A DNA stretch of 64,000 bases from Paenibacillus sp. FSL R7-0273 (GTDB lineage: Bacteria; Bacillota; Bacilli; Paenibacillales; Paenibacillaceae): contig NZ_CP009283.1 in the NCBI RefSeq assembly GCF_000758625.1, positions 2,119,501 through 2,183,500 of the forward strand. The letters run 5' to 3'. The position numbers and the translations under genes are program-made. Below the pieces are notes generated by a model. The model did not search any database, had not been told where the DNA came from, and was given only the letters and a program-made list of their open reading frames with translations. How positions within the stretch are numbered: the first letter of the stretch is position 1; the number at the start of each line of letters is the position of its first letter. This document shows, one piece after another, positions 26,825 through 36,165 of the stretch.

Positions 26825-27108
26825 ATAATTCACGTTAATAGCTTCGACAAAGACATGGATCGTTGATTCAGGACCGCTACAGAGAGAGGGCACCAAGGCT
26901 GCAAGTCCCTCCGGTATCCGGCTTCCGGTCTACCCCTTTGTAGCTGCGGTTATGAACTTCCGGCCGGCCGGTGCGCCTGCTGCGGGATAGTAAGAACCGC
27001 CGGTTCATGGCCGTTATTCCCATGCTGACGAAGGATTCTGGTACAGAATCGAATTTGGGTGGAACCACGGGTGCAATCACTCGTCCCTGCGCGGGACGGG
27101 TGTTTTTT
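26825..27108 (+). promoter_or_regulatory. T-box leader of thrS with terminator
   Basis: The T-box sequence TTGGGTGGAACCACGGG lies at 27055-27071. The terminator CACTCGTCCC (27078-27087) with GGGACGGGTG (27093-27102) and six T follows. Stem I features are visible upstream (AGAGAGAGGG at 26881-26890, GGCTGCAAG at 26898-26906). ACC at 26932-26934 is a candidate threonine specifier, placed by eye. Uncharged tRNA-Thr should allow readthrough into thrS. Confidence 0.93.
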
Positions 27109-27187
27109 GTATGCGTGGATGGCTTCGTGCCGCAGTATTCAGCTGCCCCTGAGGGCTTTCGTTAACCAACCATTAGGAGGAACAACA

Positions 27188-29125
27188 ATGTCAGTTAGTA
27201 TCAAGCTGCCGGACGGATCGGTCCGGGAATATGAAAACGGCAGCAGTATCGAGGATGTAGCCGCCTCGATCAGCAGCGGCCTGCGTAAGAATGCGGCTGC
27301 AGGCAAGCTCAATGGAATAGTCGTTGACCTGTCGACACCGCTTGAGGAAGGCGCTCTTGTAGAGATTGTTACACTGGATTCACCAGAAGGCCTGGAGGTT
27401 GTCCGTCATAGTACAGCTCACCTGATGGCTCAGGCAACCAGACGCCTGTTCGGTGCAAAGGAAGTTAAGCTTGGTGTGGGTCCGGTTATTGAAGACGGCT
27501 TCTACTATGATATGGATCTGGAGCATCCGCTTAATCCGGAGGATCTGCTGAAGATCGAGAAGGAAATGGAACGGATTGTCAACGAGAATCTGCCGATTGT
27601 ACGCAAGGAAGTCAGCCGCAAGGAAGCGCTTGACATTTTCGGTGAGCTGGGTGACCCCTACAAGCTGGAGCTGATTGAGGCTCTGCCTGAAGACAGTGTT
27701 ATTTCGATCTATGAGCAGGGTGAATTCTTTGACCTGTGCCGTGGCCCGCACGTGCCGTCCACTTCCAAGATCAAAGTATTCAAGCTGATGAACGTAGCCG
27801 GCGCTTACTGGCGCGGAGACAGCAAGAACAAGATGCTGCAGCGCGTATACGGTACTGCCTGGAACAAGAAGGCACAGCTTGATGAGTATTTGCACCTGCT
27901 GGAGGAAGCCAAGAAGCGTGACCACCGCAAGCTGGGTAAAGAGCTTGAAATCTTCACCTTCAATCAGCTGGTCGGACAGGGTCTGCCAATCTGGCTGCCT
28001 AAGGGCGCCAAGCTGCGCAGCATTCTGGAGCGCTATATTGTAGATTTGGAAGCAAGCCTCGGTTACCAGCATGTATACACCCCTGTTCTCGGTAATGTTG
28101 AGCTCTATAAAACCTCGGGTCACTGGGAGCACTATCAGGAGGATATGTTCCCTAAGATGGTTATCGATACCGAGGAGTTCGTGCTCCGTCCGATGAACTG
28201 TCCGCATCACATGATGATCTATAAGAGCTCCATGCACAGCTACCGTGATCTGCCGATCCGGCTTGCCGAGCTCGGCACGATGCACCGCTATGAAATGTCC
28301 GGCGCTTTGACCGGTCTGCACCGCGTGCGCTCCATGACGCTGAATGACTCCCATATCTTCTGCCGTCTGGACCAGATCAAGAGCGAATTCAAACGCGTGC
28401 TTGAGCTGATCAAGCAGGTATACAGCGATTTCGGTATTCACGATTACCGCTTCCGCCTGTCCTACCGTGATCCGCAGGATACTGAAAAGTACTTCCAGAA
28501 CGATGAAATGTGGGAGACTGCACAGCGCATGCTGCGCGAGGTAGCAGAAGAAGCCGGACTGCCGTTCTTTGAAGCGGAAGGCGAAGCTGCTTTCTACGGA
28601 CCGAAGCTGGATGTGCAGATCCGGACTGCCCTGGGCAAGGAAGAGACCCTGTCCACTGTGCAAATCGACTTCCTGCTGCCTGAACGCTTTGAGCTGGAAT
28701 ATGTGGGAGACGACGGCAACAAGCACCGTCCTGTTGTCCTGCACCGCGGTATTCTGGGGACAATGGAGCGTTTTGTAGCCTTCCTGCTGGAGAACTTTGC
28801 CGGCTCCCTTCCGCTGTGGCTGTCGCCGCAGCAGGTCAAGATTATCCCCGTATCGTCAGCTTTTGACGATTACGCCAAGGATGTGGAAGCGAAGCTGCAG
28901 AGAAGCGGCATCCGTGCTGAAGTGGATCTGCGCAATGAGAAGCTTGGCTACAAAATCCGTGAAGCCCAGCTGGAGAAGCTTCCGTATATGTTCGTTGTCG
29001 GTGAGAACGAAATGAATGCCGGCACAGTCTCCATCCGCAAGCGCGGAGAAGGCGATATCGGCGCCAAGCCGCTGGATGAAGTCATTGCAGCTCTGAGCAA
29101 GGATATTTCAGAACGCGTTATTTAA
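27188..29125 (+). CDS. thrS: Threonyl-tRNA synthetase
   Basis: 645-residue class II synthetase. In order: an N-terminal TGS domain (about 1-64), an editing/SAD domain ([10 protein letters not shown] near 75, with CRGPH), a catalytic core with Zn-ligand Cys in RPMNCPHHM and motif 2 [12 protein letters not shown], and a C-terminal anticodon-binding domain (about 540-645). ATG 27188 follows AGGAGGAAC. The in-frame start at 27059 would read through the T-box terminator and is rejected. Confidence 0.97.
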   Translation: MSVSIKLPDGSVREYENGSSIEDVAASISSGLRKNAAAGKLNGIVVDLSTPLEEGALVEIVTLDSPEGLEVVRHSTAHLMAQATRRLFGAKEVKLGVGPVIEDGFYYDMDLEHPLNPEDLLKIEKEMERIVNENLPIVRKEVSRKEALDIFGELGDPYKLELIEALPEDSVISIYEQGEFFDLCRGPHVPSTSKIKVFKLMNVAGAYWRGDSKNKMLQRVYGTAWNKKAQLDEYLHLLEEAKKRDHRKLGKELEIFTFNQLVGQGLPIWLPKGAKLRSILERYIVDLEASLGYQHVYTPVLGNVELYKTSGHWEHYQEDMFPKMVIDTEEFVLRPMNCPHHMMIYKSSMHSYRDLPIRLAELGTMHRYEMSGALTGLHRVRSMTLNDSHIFCRLDQIKSEFKRVLELIKQVYSDFGIHDYRFRLSYRDPQDTEKYFQNDEMWETAQRMLREVAEEAGLPFFEAEGEAAFYGPKLDVQIRTALGKEETLSTVQIDFLLPERFELEYVGDDGNKHRPVVLHRGILGTMERFVAFLLENFAGSLPLWLSPQQVKIIPVSSAFDDYAKDVEAKLQRSGIRAEVDLRNEKLGYKIREAQLEKLPYMFVVGENEMNAGTVSIRKRGEGDIGAKPLDEVIAALSKDISERVI

Positions 29126-29266
29126 GATCACACAGGGCCTGTTAGCTGGCTCATAGCTATACATTGAACAGCCTCTGTCATAAGCCGCATAAAGCCGCCT
29201 TACAGCGCTTTATGTATAAAATTTTGTGAAACGGGAAACCTTCGCTAATAGGGGGAGGTTTATCAA

Positions 29267-30154
29267 ATGAACAAAATGGGCTTATGCCAGAGGCTTTGGT
29301 GTGTAATGGTTACAGCAGTGCTAATATCAGCTGTTGCGGGTATCTATCCGGATTACGGTCAGAAACCCGCTGAGGCCAGAGGGACCGCGGATATTACAGA
29401 CCGGCTGAGCTACGGCACAATAAAAGCAGATGATTTTCAAAATACACAGGGTTCGCCCTTCTTTACAAGCATTAACGGGAAGGCTCAGCAGGAGGAACGG
29501 ACCACCGGACGTGCCATTGAGCATTCACAGGAGGCTTTCTTTACAGGAGCTTCACAGCTCGGAGGGACTTCGCGGGTGAAGCCGGCTGCAACAGCAGCCC
29601 CGCAGCCGACAGCAGCCCCGCAGCCGACAGCAGCCCCGCAGCCAACTGCGGCCCCAGCCGCCAAGCAGCCGGATACCGCAGCCAAGCAGCAGCCGGCTTC
29701 AGTTCCTGTAGCCGCACCGGCGCCAGAGCAGATTATTACTTCGCTGAAGGTTACGGCTACCGGATATACGGCAGGCTACGAGTCTACGGGCAAAACCTCT
29801 AAGCATCCGCAATACGGTATTACTTATTCCGGAGTCAAGGTGCGCCGTGACAAAAATGCGGTTTCGACCATTGCTGCCGATCCGAAGGTTCTGCCGCTAG
29901 GCAGCATTCTCTACATTCCGGATTACGGTTATGCGGTTGTTGCCGATACCGGTTCAGCGATCAAGGGGCGGAAGATTGACCTGTATTTTGCCACCACCAA
30001 GCAGGTGTATAAGGAATGGGGTAAAAAGACGGTTGTCGTTCAGCTGATCAAACGCGGTAACGGAAAATGCACGGAGAGCATGATCAAGGATCTCGGCAAG
30101 GCAATCAAGACTTATAAGACAGTCCCGCAGGACCTGCTTGAAGAAATTATTTAG
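29267..30154 (+). CDS. Secreted 3D-domain protein
   Basis: 295 residues. An N-terminal hydrophobic segment (about 10-28) is a signal peptide or anchor. A low-complexity linker (about 105-155) with AAPQPT repeats leads to a C-terminal 3D domain ([40 protein letters not shown]) with the three conserved Asp. Such domains are found in lytic transglycosylases and stationary-phase wall enzymes such as YocH and YabE. RBS AGGGGGAGG. A role in peptidoglycan turnover is inferred. Confidence 0.88.
   Translation: MNKMGLCQRLWCVMVTAVLISAVAGIYPDYGQKPAEARGTADITDRLSYGTIKADDFQNTQGSPFFTSINGKAQQEERTTGRAIEHSQEAFFTGASQLGGTSRVKPAATAAPQPTAAPQPTAAPQPTAAPAAKQPDTAAKQQPASVPVAAPAPEQIITSLKVTATGYTAGYESTGKTSKHPQYGITYSGVKVRRDKNAVSTIAADPKVLPLGSILYIPDYGYAVVADTGSAIKGRKIDLYFATTKQVYKEWGKKTVVVQLIKRGNGKCTESMIKDLGKAIKTYKTVPQDLLEEII
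29591..29644 (+). repeat. Three tandem 18-bp units inside the 3D-domain gene
   Basis: The unit ACAGCAGCCCCGCAGCCG occurs three times in a row (the last ends in A) and encodes the TAAPQP linker repeats. The unit length is a multiple of three, so copy changes would not break the frame. Confidence 0.9.
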
Positions 30155-30177
30155 AAGCTGTGAGGTTGCTGCACAAT

Positions 30178-30208
30178 TGAAATTTATTTCACTTGCAGAT
30201 GCATAATA
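30178..30208 (+). promoter_or_regulatory. Possible forespore-type promoter
   Basis: TGAAAT (30178-30183), 18 bases, then CATAATA (30202-30208). This resembles sigma-F/sigma-G promoters (-10 CATwwTA) and sits about 75 bases before the 44-residue gene. The -35 match is loose. Confidence 0.3.
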
Positions 30209-30284
30209 CGTACCTGGACTCCCCATAATACTGACTGGGGCACAGGTAGTGCCCTTGACGAAAACACTCAGGGGGTGAATTCCA

Positions 30285-30419
30285 GTGGCTAAAAAACCAA
30301 AGGTAACAGAGAACTATCAAACACCGAATGAAAAATACAATGCTGAGTTTGCTGTTGAAAACGACGGCGCAACTAAGCAGGGTACATTTGCTAAGCCGGT
30401 GCAAAAACCGCAGCAGTAA
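30285..30419 (+). CDS. 44-residue small protein, possibly gamma-type SASP-like
   Basis: A GTG start behind AGGGGGTG gives MAKKPKVTENYQTPNEKY followed by NAEFAVENDGATKQG and a tail rich in Lys and Gln. It has no Cys or Trp and no hydrophobic stretch, is hydrophilic and probably unfolded. The segment AEFAVEND recalls the TEFASETN repeats of gamma-type acid-soluble spore proteins, which is only a hint. A dedicated terminator follows and a sporulation-type promoter may precede it. Confidence 0.65.
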   Translation: MAKKPKVTENYQTPNEKYNAEFAVENDGATKQGTFAKPVQKPQQ

Positions 30420-30457
30420 TGCTGTGACCGCTTAGAAAACACCGATATGCTAAAACT

Positions 30458-30505
30458 GGACTGTTCCGGTCCGCTCCAATCATGGGCGGCGGAGCAGTCC
30501 TTTTT
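30458..30505 (+). terminator. Terminator of the 44-residue gene
   Basis: GGACTG (30458-30463) pairs with CAGTCC (30495-30500), with an inner CCGC/GCGG pairing, followed by five T. Confidence 0.8.
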
Positions 30506-30541
30506 CATTTTCAATACATATTCCTTAAAATCCCAGAAGGC

Positions 30542-30557
30542 TCGGTCCCGAGACTGA
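30542..30557. promoter_or_regulatory. Dyad upstream of liaF
   Basis: TCGGTC, four bases, GACTGA forms a nearly perfect dyad 108 bases before liaF. LiaR-type regulators bind interrupted dyads and often control their own operon, so it is a candidate operator. The match to any published LiaR box was not tested. Confidence 0.3.
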
Positions 30558-30664
30558 GACAGTATTCCTTCTCACGCCGCTGTTCCCCAACCTCTTAATA
30601 CTGTAGACTGGGATTATAAGTTACGCATGAAGGCGAATATGACAGCATAAAGGGGAAATGCAGG

Positions 30665-31747
30665 ATGAAAAGAAGATTTACCAGCCAGATTCTTGGAGGA
30701 CTGATCCTGATCGGACTCGGCGGGATGTTTCTGCTGAGACAGATGGGCTATACCGATTTCAGCATAGGCTCTCTGATCTCCGACTATTGGCCGCTGGTTC
30801 TGATTTGGATGGGGCTGCAAAATTTCCTGTCTACGAATGACAACGGCTCAAAGGGCTCATCGGCATTTTGGGGATTCTTTTTCCTGGCGCTCGGGGTGTA
30901 TTTCCTTGGACGGAATCTGGAGTGGTTCAATGTCTCTCCCGGTGATTTCTTCAAGCTTCTCTTCCCGGTGATGCTAATCGGAGGAGGCTTGTATGTAATT
31001 TTCAGACCGCGCGGACGCAATATACCGCCTGTACCGCCGGCACCTTCCTCGCCACCGGATTTCTATCCGCCCGGACCCGGGACACATGAGCAGGCCCCGC
31101 CTCCGAAGCCGCTGGAATCCACACTGGATGAGCAGTTCGAGCAGAAATTCGGCAAGCCTGCCGGAGAACGTGATTGGAAGGGTTATCTGTCCAAGGAAGA
31201 TCAGGAAGAGCCGGACGGCGATGAGAGCCGGAAGGGGTATTTCCAGTCGGGTCCGGAAGCCCGCTGGAAGGAGAACCGGGAACGCCATGAGCAGCGGCGC
31301 CAGGAGCGTCATGCCCGCAGACACGGTGAATGGCATGAGGAGTTCCATGAAGAGCATAACCATAAGGATACAACCAACCGTTCGGCGTTTATCGGCGACG
31401 TGCATATGGGCAAGGAGTATTTTCAACTGAAGCACACGAACATCTCACAGTTCATCGGAGACACAGTGCTTGATCTCACCAATGCACAGATTCCTTATGG
31501 CGAGACCAAAATCAACATTTCAGCGATCGTTGGCGACATCAAGGTGTATATTCCCGATGATATGGACCTGGGTGTTTCGGTAAACAGCAGCTCCTTCATC
31601 GGTGACATGCAGGTGCTGGAGCAGACGCGCAGCGGTTTTATGAGCAGTGTGCAGTGCAAGACCCCATATTATAAGGAAGCGGGTAAAAAGATCCGGATTA
31701 ACGTCAGCGCTTTCATCGGTGACATCAAGGTTAAGACGGTGGGCTGA
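30665..31747 (+). CDS. liaF: LiaF-like membrane inhibitor of LiaS
   Basis: 360 residues. Four hydrophobic segments lie in the first 115 residues. A long charged, Pro-rich linker follows (about 120-235, many Glu, Arg and His). The C-terminal domain has the repeated FIGD motif (SAFIGDVHMG, QFIGDTVLDL, SAIVGDIKVY, SSFIGDMQVL, SAFIGDIKVK) that marks LiaF/VraT proteins. In relatives it holds LiaS inactive until the envelope is stressed. It overlaps liaS by one base. Confidence 0.9.
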   Translation: MKRRFTSQILGGLILIGLGGMFLLRQMGYTDFSIGSLISDYWPLVLIWMGLQNFLSTNDNGSKGSSAFWGFFFLALGVYFLGRNLEWFNVSPGDFFKLLFPVMLIGGGLYVIFRPRGRNIPPVPPAPSSPPDFYPPGPGTHEQAPPPKPLESTLDEQFEQKFGKPAGERDWKGYLSKEDQEEPDGDESRKGYFQSGPEARWKENRERHEQRRQERHARRHGEWHEEFHEEHNHKDTTNRSAFIGDVHMGKEYFQLKHTNISQFIGDTVLDLTNAQIPYGETKINISAIVGDIKVYIPDDMDLGVSVNSSSFIGDMQVLEQTRSGFMSSVQCKTPYYKEAGKKIRINVSAFIGDIKVKTVG

Positions 31748-32793
31748 TGATGGGGACTATCTTCAGTAATACCAAATGGCTGCTGCTGCTTTATTTCCTC
31801 CTCGGCGGCGGCGTTGCTGCCGGTCTGGTCTATGCAGGGACATGCCTGGGCTATATTGAGGTCGTGGATTACCGGATGTGGCTGTACCTTATTATCGGGA
31901 TCGTGCTGTTTAATATTATTGTCGGCTACATGGCCGGACAGCGGATCCAGCGGCGGATTGATCATCTCGACCTGAACATGCTTCAGGTAGCCAAAGGCAA
32001 TCTGTCTGTACGGATGCCGGAGAGTGACGACCAGAGCTTTGCCAGAGTGTACCACGAGTTCAATATCATGATGGATACGGTTGAGAATAAAATGCAGATT
32101 CTGCAGCGGCTTGGCGAGCAGGAAGTGATTGAGAAGGAAAAGGCGGCAGAGAGTGCGGTACTGGAGGAACGGCGGCGGATGGCCCGTGACTTGCATGACA
32201 CGGTGAGCCAGCAGCTGTTCGCGATCCATATGTCCGCCTCTTCGCTGCCTAAAGTGCTTGAACGCAATGAACAGCAGGGTATCATAGTCATGGACCAGCT
32301 GATCACCATGTCGCAGATGGCGCAAAAGCAGATGAGGGCGCTGATTGCCCAGCTGCGTCCGGTGGAGCTGGAGGGCCGCAATCTGTTTGAGGCGCTGGAG
32401 AAATGGTTCCCGGACTATTGCCGCCAGAACGGGCTTAAAGGTGTCAAGGAGCTTGAACTGCAGGGCGAGCTGTCGGAGGCGATTGAACACCAGCTGTTTC
32501 TGATTATTCAGGAATCCATGGCTAACATTGTCAAGCATGCCGGAGCACGTGTAGTCAGCCTGTCGCTGCGTGAGACGCCAAGGCAGGTCGTGCTGAGCAT
32601 CAGTGATGACGGCCGGGGGTTTGAGCATGTGCAGCATAAGCAGGGCTCGTACGGACTGACCACCATGCGCGAGCGTGCAGAGAAGCTGGGCGGACAAGCG
32701 GAGATCATCAGCCGCAAAGGAGCGGGGACGACGATCCGCGTACATATACCAAAGTTTGTACAGGGCAATCAGGAACAGGAGGAGCAGATATGA
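31747..32793 (+). CDS. liaS: Sensor kinase LiaS
   Basis: 348-residue histidine kinase of the NarL-type partner class. Two N-terminal membrane helices with only a short outside loop (an intramembrane sensor layout), a HAMP-like segment, the H-box RDLHDTVSQQ (His near residue 149) and an ATPase domain with DDGRGF and the YGLTTMRERA G-box. It senses cell-envelope stress, as inferred from liaF and liaR on either side. Confidence 0.92.
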   Translation: MMGTIFSNTKWLLLLYFLLGGGVAAGLVYAGTCLGYIEVVDYRMWLYLIIGIVLFNIIVGYMAGQRIQRRIDHLDLNMLQVAKGNLSVRMPESDDQSFARVYHEFNIMMDTVENKMQILQRLGEQEVIEKEKAAESAVLEERRRMARDLHDTVSQQLFAIHMSASSLPKVLERNEQQGIIVMDQLITMSQMAQKQMRALIAQLRPVELEGRNLFEALEKWFPDYCRQNGLKGVKELELQGELSEAIEHQLFLIIQESMANIVKHAGARVVSLSLRETPRQVVLSISDDGRGFEHVQHKQGSYGLTTMRERAEKLGGQAEIISRKGAGTTIRVHIPKFVQGNQEQEEQI

Positions 32794-33443
32794 GTGTCAT
32801 AAAGGTGCTGCTGGTGGATGATCATGACATGGTGCGGATGGGGCTCAAAACCTATCTGATGCTTGACCCGAAGTTTGAAGTGATAGGTGAAGCTGGAGAC
32901 GGTCAAGAGGCCCTGAATACGCTGCGCGGCTGGGGACAGGAGAATCTGCCGGATCTGGTGCTGATGGATCTGATGATGCCGGTGATGAACGGAGCCGAGA
33001 CCACCCGGGCTGTACTGGCTGAATTTCCCGGCCTCAAAATCGTTATTCTAACCAGCTTCCTTGAGGATGATCTTGTAGTCGATGCTATTGAAGCCGGAGC
33101 TGTCAGCTATGTGCTTAAAACAGTTTCGGCTGAAGAGCTGATCTACGCGCTGCAGGGCGCATACCGCGGCATGCCGGTTATGACCGGCGATGTGTCGCAG
33201 GCTTTAACCCGCGGCATCCGCCAGCGGACGGTTCAGGGGGACTCATCCGGCCTGACCGAACGTGAGAAGGAGGTGCTGCTGCTTATTGCCGAAGGCAAGA
33301 CCAACAAGGACATTGGTGAGGAGCTGCACATCAGCATCAAGACGGTCAAGACGCATGTCAGCAACCTGCTGATGAAATGCGAGCTGGATGACCGCACCCA
33401 GCTGGCGATTTATGCCCACCGTAAAGGATGGGCACAGGGTTAG
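32790..33443 (+). CDS. liaR: Response regulator LiaR
   Basis: 217 residues. A receiver domain with the acidic pair in LLVDDHDM, phosphoacceptor Asp near residue 59 (LVLMDLMMP) and Lys in YVLKT, then a NarL/LuxR DNA-binding domain (LTEREKEVLLLIAEGKTNKD). It overlaps liaS as ATGA, so the three genes are one translation-coupled operon. RBS AGGAGG. Confidence 0.93.
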   Translation: MSVIKVLLVDDHDMVRMGLKTYLMLDPKFEVIGEAGDGQEALNTLRGWGQENLPDLVLMDLMMPVMNGAETTRAVLAEFPGLKIVILTSFLEDDLVVDAIEAGAVSYVLKTVSAEELIYALQGAYRGMPVMTGDVSQALTRGIRQRTVQGDSSGLTEREKEVLLLIAEGKTNKDIGEELHISIKTVKTHVSNLLMKCELDDRTQLAIYAHRKGWAQG

Positions 33444-33477
33444 AGAAGCATATACTTTTAGAAGATATCCGCGAAAA

Positions 33478-33511
33478 AGTCCCGGTGCAGCTGCGCACCG
33501 GGACTTTTTTT
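33478..33511 (+). terminator. Terminator of liaFSR
   Basis: AGTCCCGGTGC (33478-33488) pairs perfectly with GCACCGGGACT (33495-33505), followed by seven T. Confidence 0.93.
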
Positions 33512-33665
33512 GTATCTTTTTTACGTTCAGGCATAAAATTCGGTCATCTTTTATCTCTGATTAAATTGTTTTTAATGTAGAGTTAAGGTTTAAAGTACAA
33601 AATAAGAACAAGAAGAAAACACAATACTCCTTGTCAGACAGACAAGGCACGGGAGGAAAGTAAAC

Positions 33666-35354
33666 ATGGACAACAACAAAAACAGCTTCAATAACTTTAA
33701 TCGTGATAACGAACCGACGCCAAGCCGGGAATGGGATCATTCAAATACTTCTAATAACAGCACTAATAATGATAATGCGGCCGACCACGGCCAGTCTCAG
33801 CCAACTGACTCCGGCTCATCCTACTATTACTCGTACGGACCTTTTAAATCGATTAACAATGAAGAAGCTAACCAGGATAACGGACAGCATTACAACCGCC
33901 GTGAGCCTGAACGCGTAGAGGTCAATGCGCCTCAGCCGGTCAAGCAGCTTCCTTACAGCACCTCGCTCCGCACGAACGGATATGACGGTAACGGCGGACG
34001 GGGAAATGGCGGGAACGGTTCGGATGGCGGAAACGGCTGGCAGTACAACCGCAAGCCTAAGAAGCCGATAAAAGCAGTGCTGGTATCCTTCCTGGCCGGG
34101 ATGGTTGTATTATCCGGCTCGATGTTTATGGCAGACCGGGGCAACTGGTTCACGGGTGATCAGGCAGCTACAGCAACGGTAGCAAGCACTACAGCTAAAT
34201 CAGCTGTCGGCAGCGCAGGTGTGACACCATCCTCATCTACAACCTCGCTGCTTACCGGAACAAGAGATGTTTCCAATGTAGTAGATGCAGTAGGACCGGC
34301 TGTGGTGAAAATTGATACACTAGTGAAAAGCTCCAGCAGAAGCTCCTCTAATCCGAACATGAGCGATCCGTTCTCGCAATTTTTCTTCGGTGACCAGTTT
34401 GGAGGCGGTTCTTCCGGAACGGACCGCAACTCGCAGTCACAGTCTGAGAATAATTCGGATTCCCAGCTGACTCCTTACGGTATCGGAACAGGCTTTATCT
34501 ACGAATCTTCAGGCTACATTCTTACGAACCAGCATGTTATTGACGGTGCCGATGTAATCCAGGTTACTGTTGACGGAACCACCAAGCCTTATGAGGCTAA
34601 GCTGCTCGGCTCCAGCAAAGACCTGGATCTTGCAGTTCTGAAAATTGAAGGTGCAGATTTCCCTACAGTAGCGCTTGGTGATTCTGACAGCCTCAAGGTC
34701 GGCTCCGAGGTTGTGGCGATCGGTAACCCGCAGGGCTTTGATCATACGGTTACAGCAGGTGTGCTGAGTGCGAAAGGACGCAGCATCGATATTAACGAGG
34801 AAGACGGCAGCGGTACACGCAATTACAAAAACCTGCTGCAGACTGATGCATCGATCAACCCGGGGAACTCCGGTGGACCGCTGCTTAACCTGAACGGCGA
34901 AGTAATCGGGATGAACGTGGCCGTGAGTACAGAATCGCAGGGTATCGGTTTTGCGATTGCCGTCAACACCATTAAAGAGGTTGTAGACAAACTGGAGGCT
35001 AACCAGGAAATTCCTAAGGAGCCGGTTCCGTTCATCGGCGCATCATTGATGACCATTACGGATCAGGTTGCACAGCAGATGGGTACAGATATTACTGAAG
35101 GATCGGTAGTAGCGGAGATTGTATTCAAATCGCCTGCCTATACTGCAGACCTGCGCCCTTACGATATCATTACAGGCGTGAACGGCACAAAGTATGCGAC
35201 CAGCCAGGAGCTGATTACCTATATCCAGTCCCTGAAGGTCGGGGACCAGGTTACACTTAATGTTGTCCGTGACGGTAAAACACTGGAGCTTCCAGTTACT
35301 ATCGGCAACAAAAATGATTTTGATACCACCCAAACCCAGACTCAGGAGCAGTAA
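33666..35354 (+). CDS. htrA: HtrA-like membrane serine protease
   Basis: 562 residues. A long hydrophilic Asn/Ser/Gly-rich cytoplasmic part (about 1-135), one membrane helix (about 138-157), a trypsin-like protease domain with catalytic His near 290 (NQHVIDG), Asp near 321 (DLDLAVLK) and Ser near 401 (NPGNSGGPL), then a C-terminal PDZ domain (about 455-545). It should degrade misfolded secreted proteins on the outer face of the membrane. RBS GGGAGG. A two-component system follows. Confidence 0.93.
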   Translation: MDNNKNSFNNFNRDNEPTPSREWDHSNTSNNSTNNDNAADHGQSQPTDSGSSYYYSYGPFKSINNEEANQDNGQHYNRREPERVEVNAPQPVKQLPYSTSLRTNGYDGNGGRGNGGNGSDGGNGWQYNRKPKKPIKAVLVSFLAGMVVLSGSMFMADRGNWFTGDQAATATVASTTAKSAVGSAGVTPSSSTTSLLTGTRDVSNVVDAVGPAVVKIDTLVKSSSRSSSNPNMSDPFSQFFFGDQFGGGSSGTDRNSQSQSENNSDSQLTPYGIGTGFIYESSGYILTNQHVIDGADVIQVTVDGTTKPYEAKLLGSSKDLDLAVLKIEGADFPTVALGDSDSLKVGSEVVAIGNPQGFDHTVTAGVLSAKGRSIDINEEDGSGTRNYKNLLQTDASINPGNSGGPLLNLNGEVIGMNVAVSTESQGIGFAIAVNTIKEVVDKLEANQEIPKEPVPFIGASLMTITDQVAQQMGTDITEGSVVAEIVFKSPAYTADLRPYDIITGVNGTKYATSQELITYIQSLKVGDQVTLNVVRDGKTLELPVTIGNKNDFDTTQTQTQEQ

Positions 35355-35375
35355 TCACACCGGACGGTATGCAGG

Positions 35376-35398
35376 CGGAAGGGGCAACCCTTCCGTTT
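35376..35398 (+). terminator. Terminator of htrA
   Basis: CGGAAGGG (35376-35383), loop GCAA, CCCTTCCG (35388-35395), then TTT. Confidence 0.7.
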
Positions 35399-35431
35399 GT
35401 GCTGCTGCTGGACGTGAATCCGGACGATTCA

Positions 35432-35440
35432 TGCTACAAT
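35432..35440 (+). promoter_or_regulatory. Extended -10 promoter before the response regulator
   Basis: TGCTACAAT is an extended -10 (TGnTAnnnT), 36 bases before the start codon. No convincing -35 is visible. Confidence 0.45.
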
Positions 35441-35475
35441 AGAAAGATAACGAACTGGACAATGGGGGCTGTTTG

Positions 35476-36165
35476 ATGCGACCGAATATATTGATTATTG
35501 ATGACGATGAAAAGATTACTTCCATGCTGCGGCGCGGCCTTGCCTTTGAAGGCTATGATGTCAAAACCGCATCCAACGGTGCGGACGGGCTGCGTGAAAT
35601 TTTGAACGGTGACCCGGATGTGGTTGTTCTGGATGTGATGATGCCGCAGGTGGACGGCTTCGAGGTGTGCCGGCGACTGCGCGAGGGAGGCAGCAATGTT
35701 CCTGTGCTGATGCTGACCGCGAAGGATGAAATCGAACACCGTGTCAAGGGACTGGACCTGGGAGCAGATGATTATCTGGTAAAGCCCTTTGCACTGGAAG
35801 AGCTCCTGGCCCGTGTGCGTGCGCTGCTCCGCCGCAAGAGTGAGCAGAATGGAACGCCGGATCAGACGGTGGCCTACGAGGACATTACGCTGGATGTGGA
35901 TTCACGTGAGGTGACCCGCGCCGGCAAACGTCTGGAGCTGACGGCCAAGGAGTTTGAGCTGCTGCACCTGTTCATGCAGAATCCGAAGCGCGTGCTGTCC
36001 CGGGACCTGATTATGGACAAGATCTGGGGCTATGATTACAGCGGGGAATCTAATGTGCTTGAGGTATATATCGCGATGCTGCGCCAGAAGACGGAGGAGC
36101 ATGGCGGCAAACGGTTAATTCAGACCATCCGGGGAGCCGGTTATATTTTAAGAGGTGACAATTAA
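35476..36165 (+). CDS. OmpR-family response regulator
   Basis: 229 residues. A receiver domain (LIIDDDEKI; phosphoacceptor in VVVLDVMMP; Lys in DYLVKPF) and a winged-helix DNA-binding domain (about 130-229, LTAKEFELLHLF, GYDYSGESNVLEVYI). ATG 35476 is preferred, with GGGGG about nine bases upstream; TTG 35473 is in frame. It overlaps the kinase gene by one base. The htrA neighbour suggests secretion or envelope stress, as with CssRS in Bacillus or MprAB in mycobacteria; this is inference. Confidence 0.9.
   Translation: MRPNILIIDDDEKITSMLRRGLAFEGYDVKTASNGADGLREILNGDPDVVVLDVMMPQVDGFEVCRRLREGGSNVPVLMLTAKDEIEHRVKGLDLGADDYLVKPFALEELLARVRALLRRKSEQNGTPDQTVAYEDITLDVDSREVTRAGKRLELTAKEFELLHLFMQNPKRVLSRDLIMDKIWGYDYSGESNVLEVYIAMLRQKTEEHGGKRLIQTIRGAGYILRGDN

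Noticed and set aside
27380..28744. 454-codon open frame on the minus strand inside thrS
   Set aside because: Shadow of thrS. The peptide is rich in Leu, Gln and His with no domain, and thrS has full family support.
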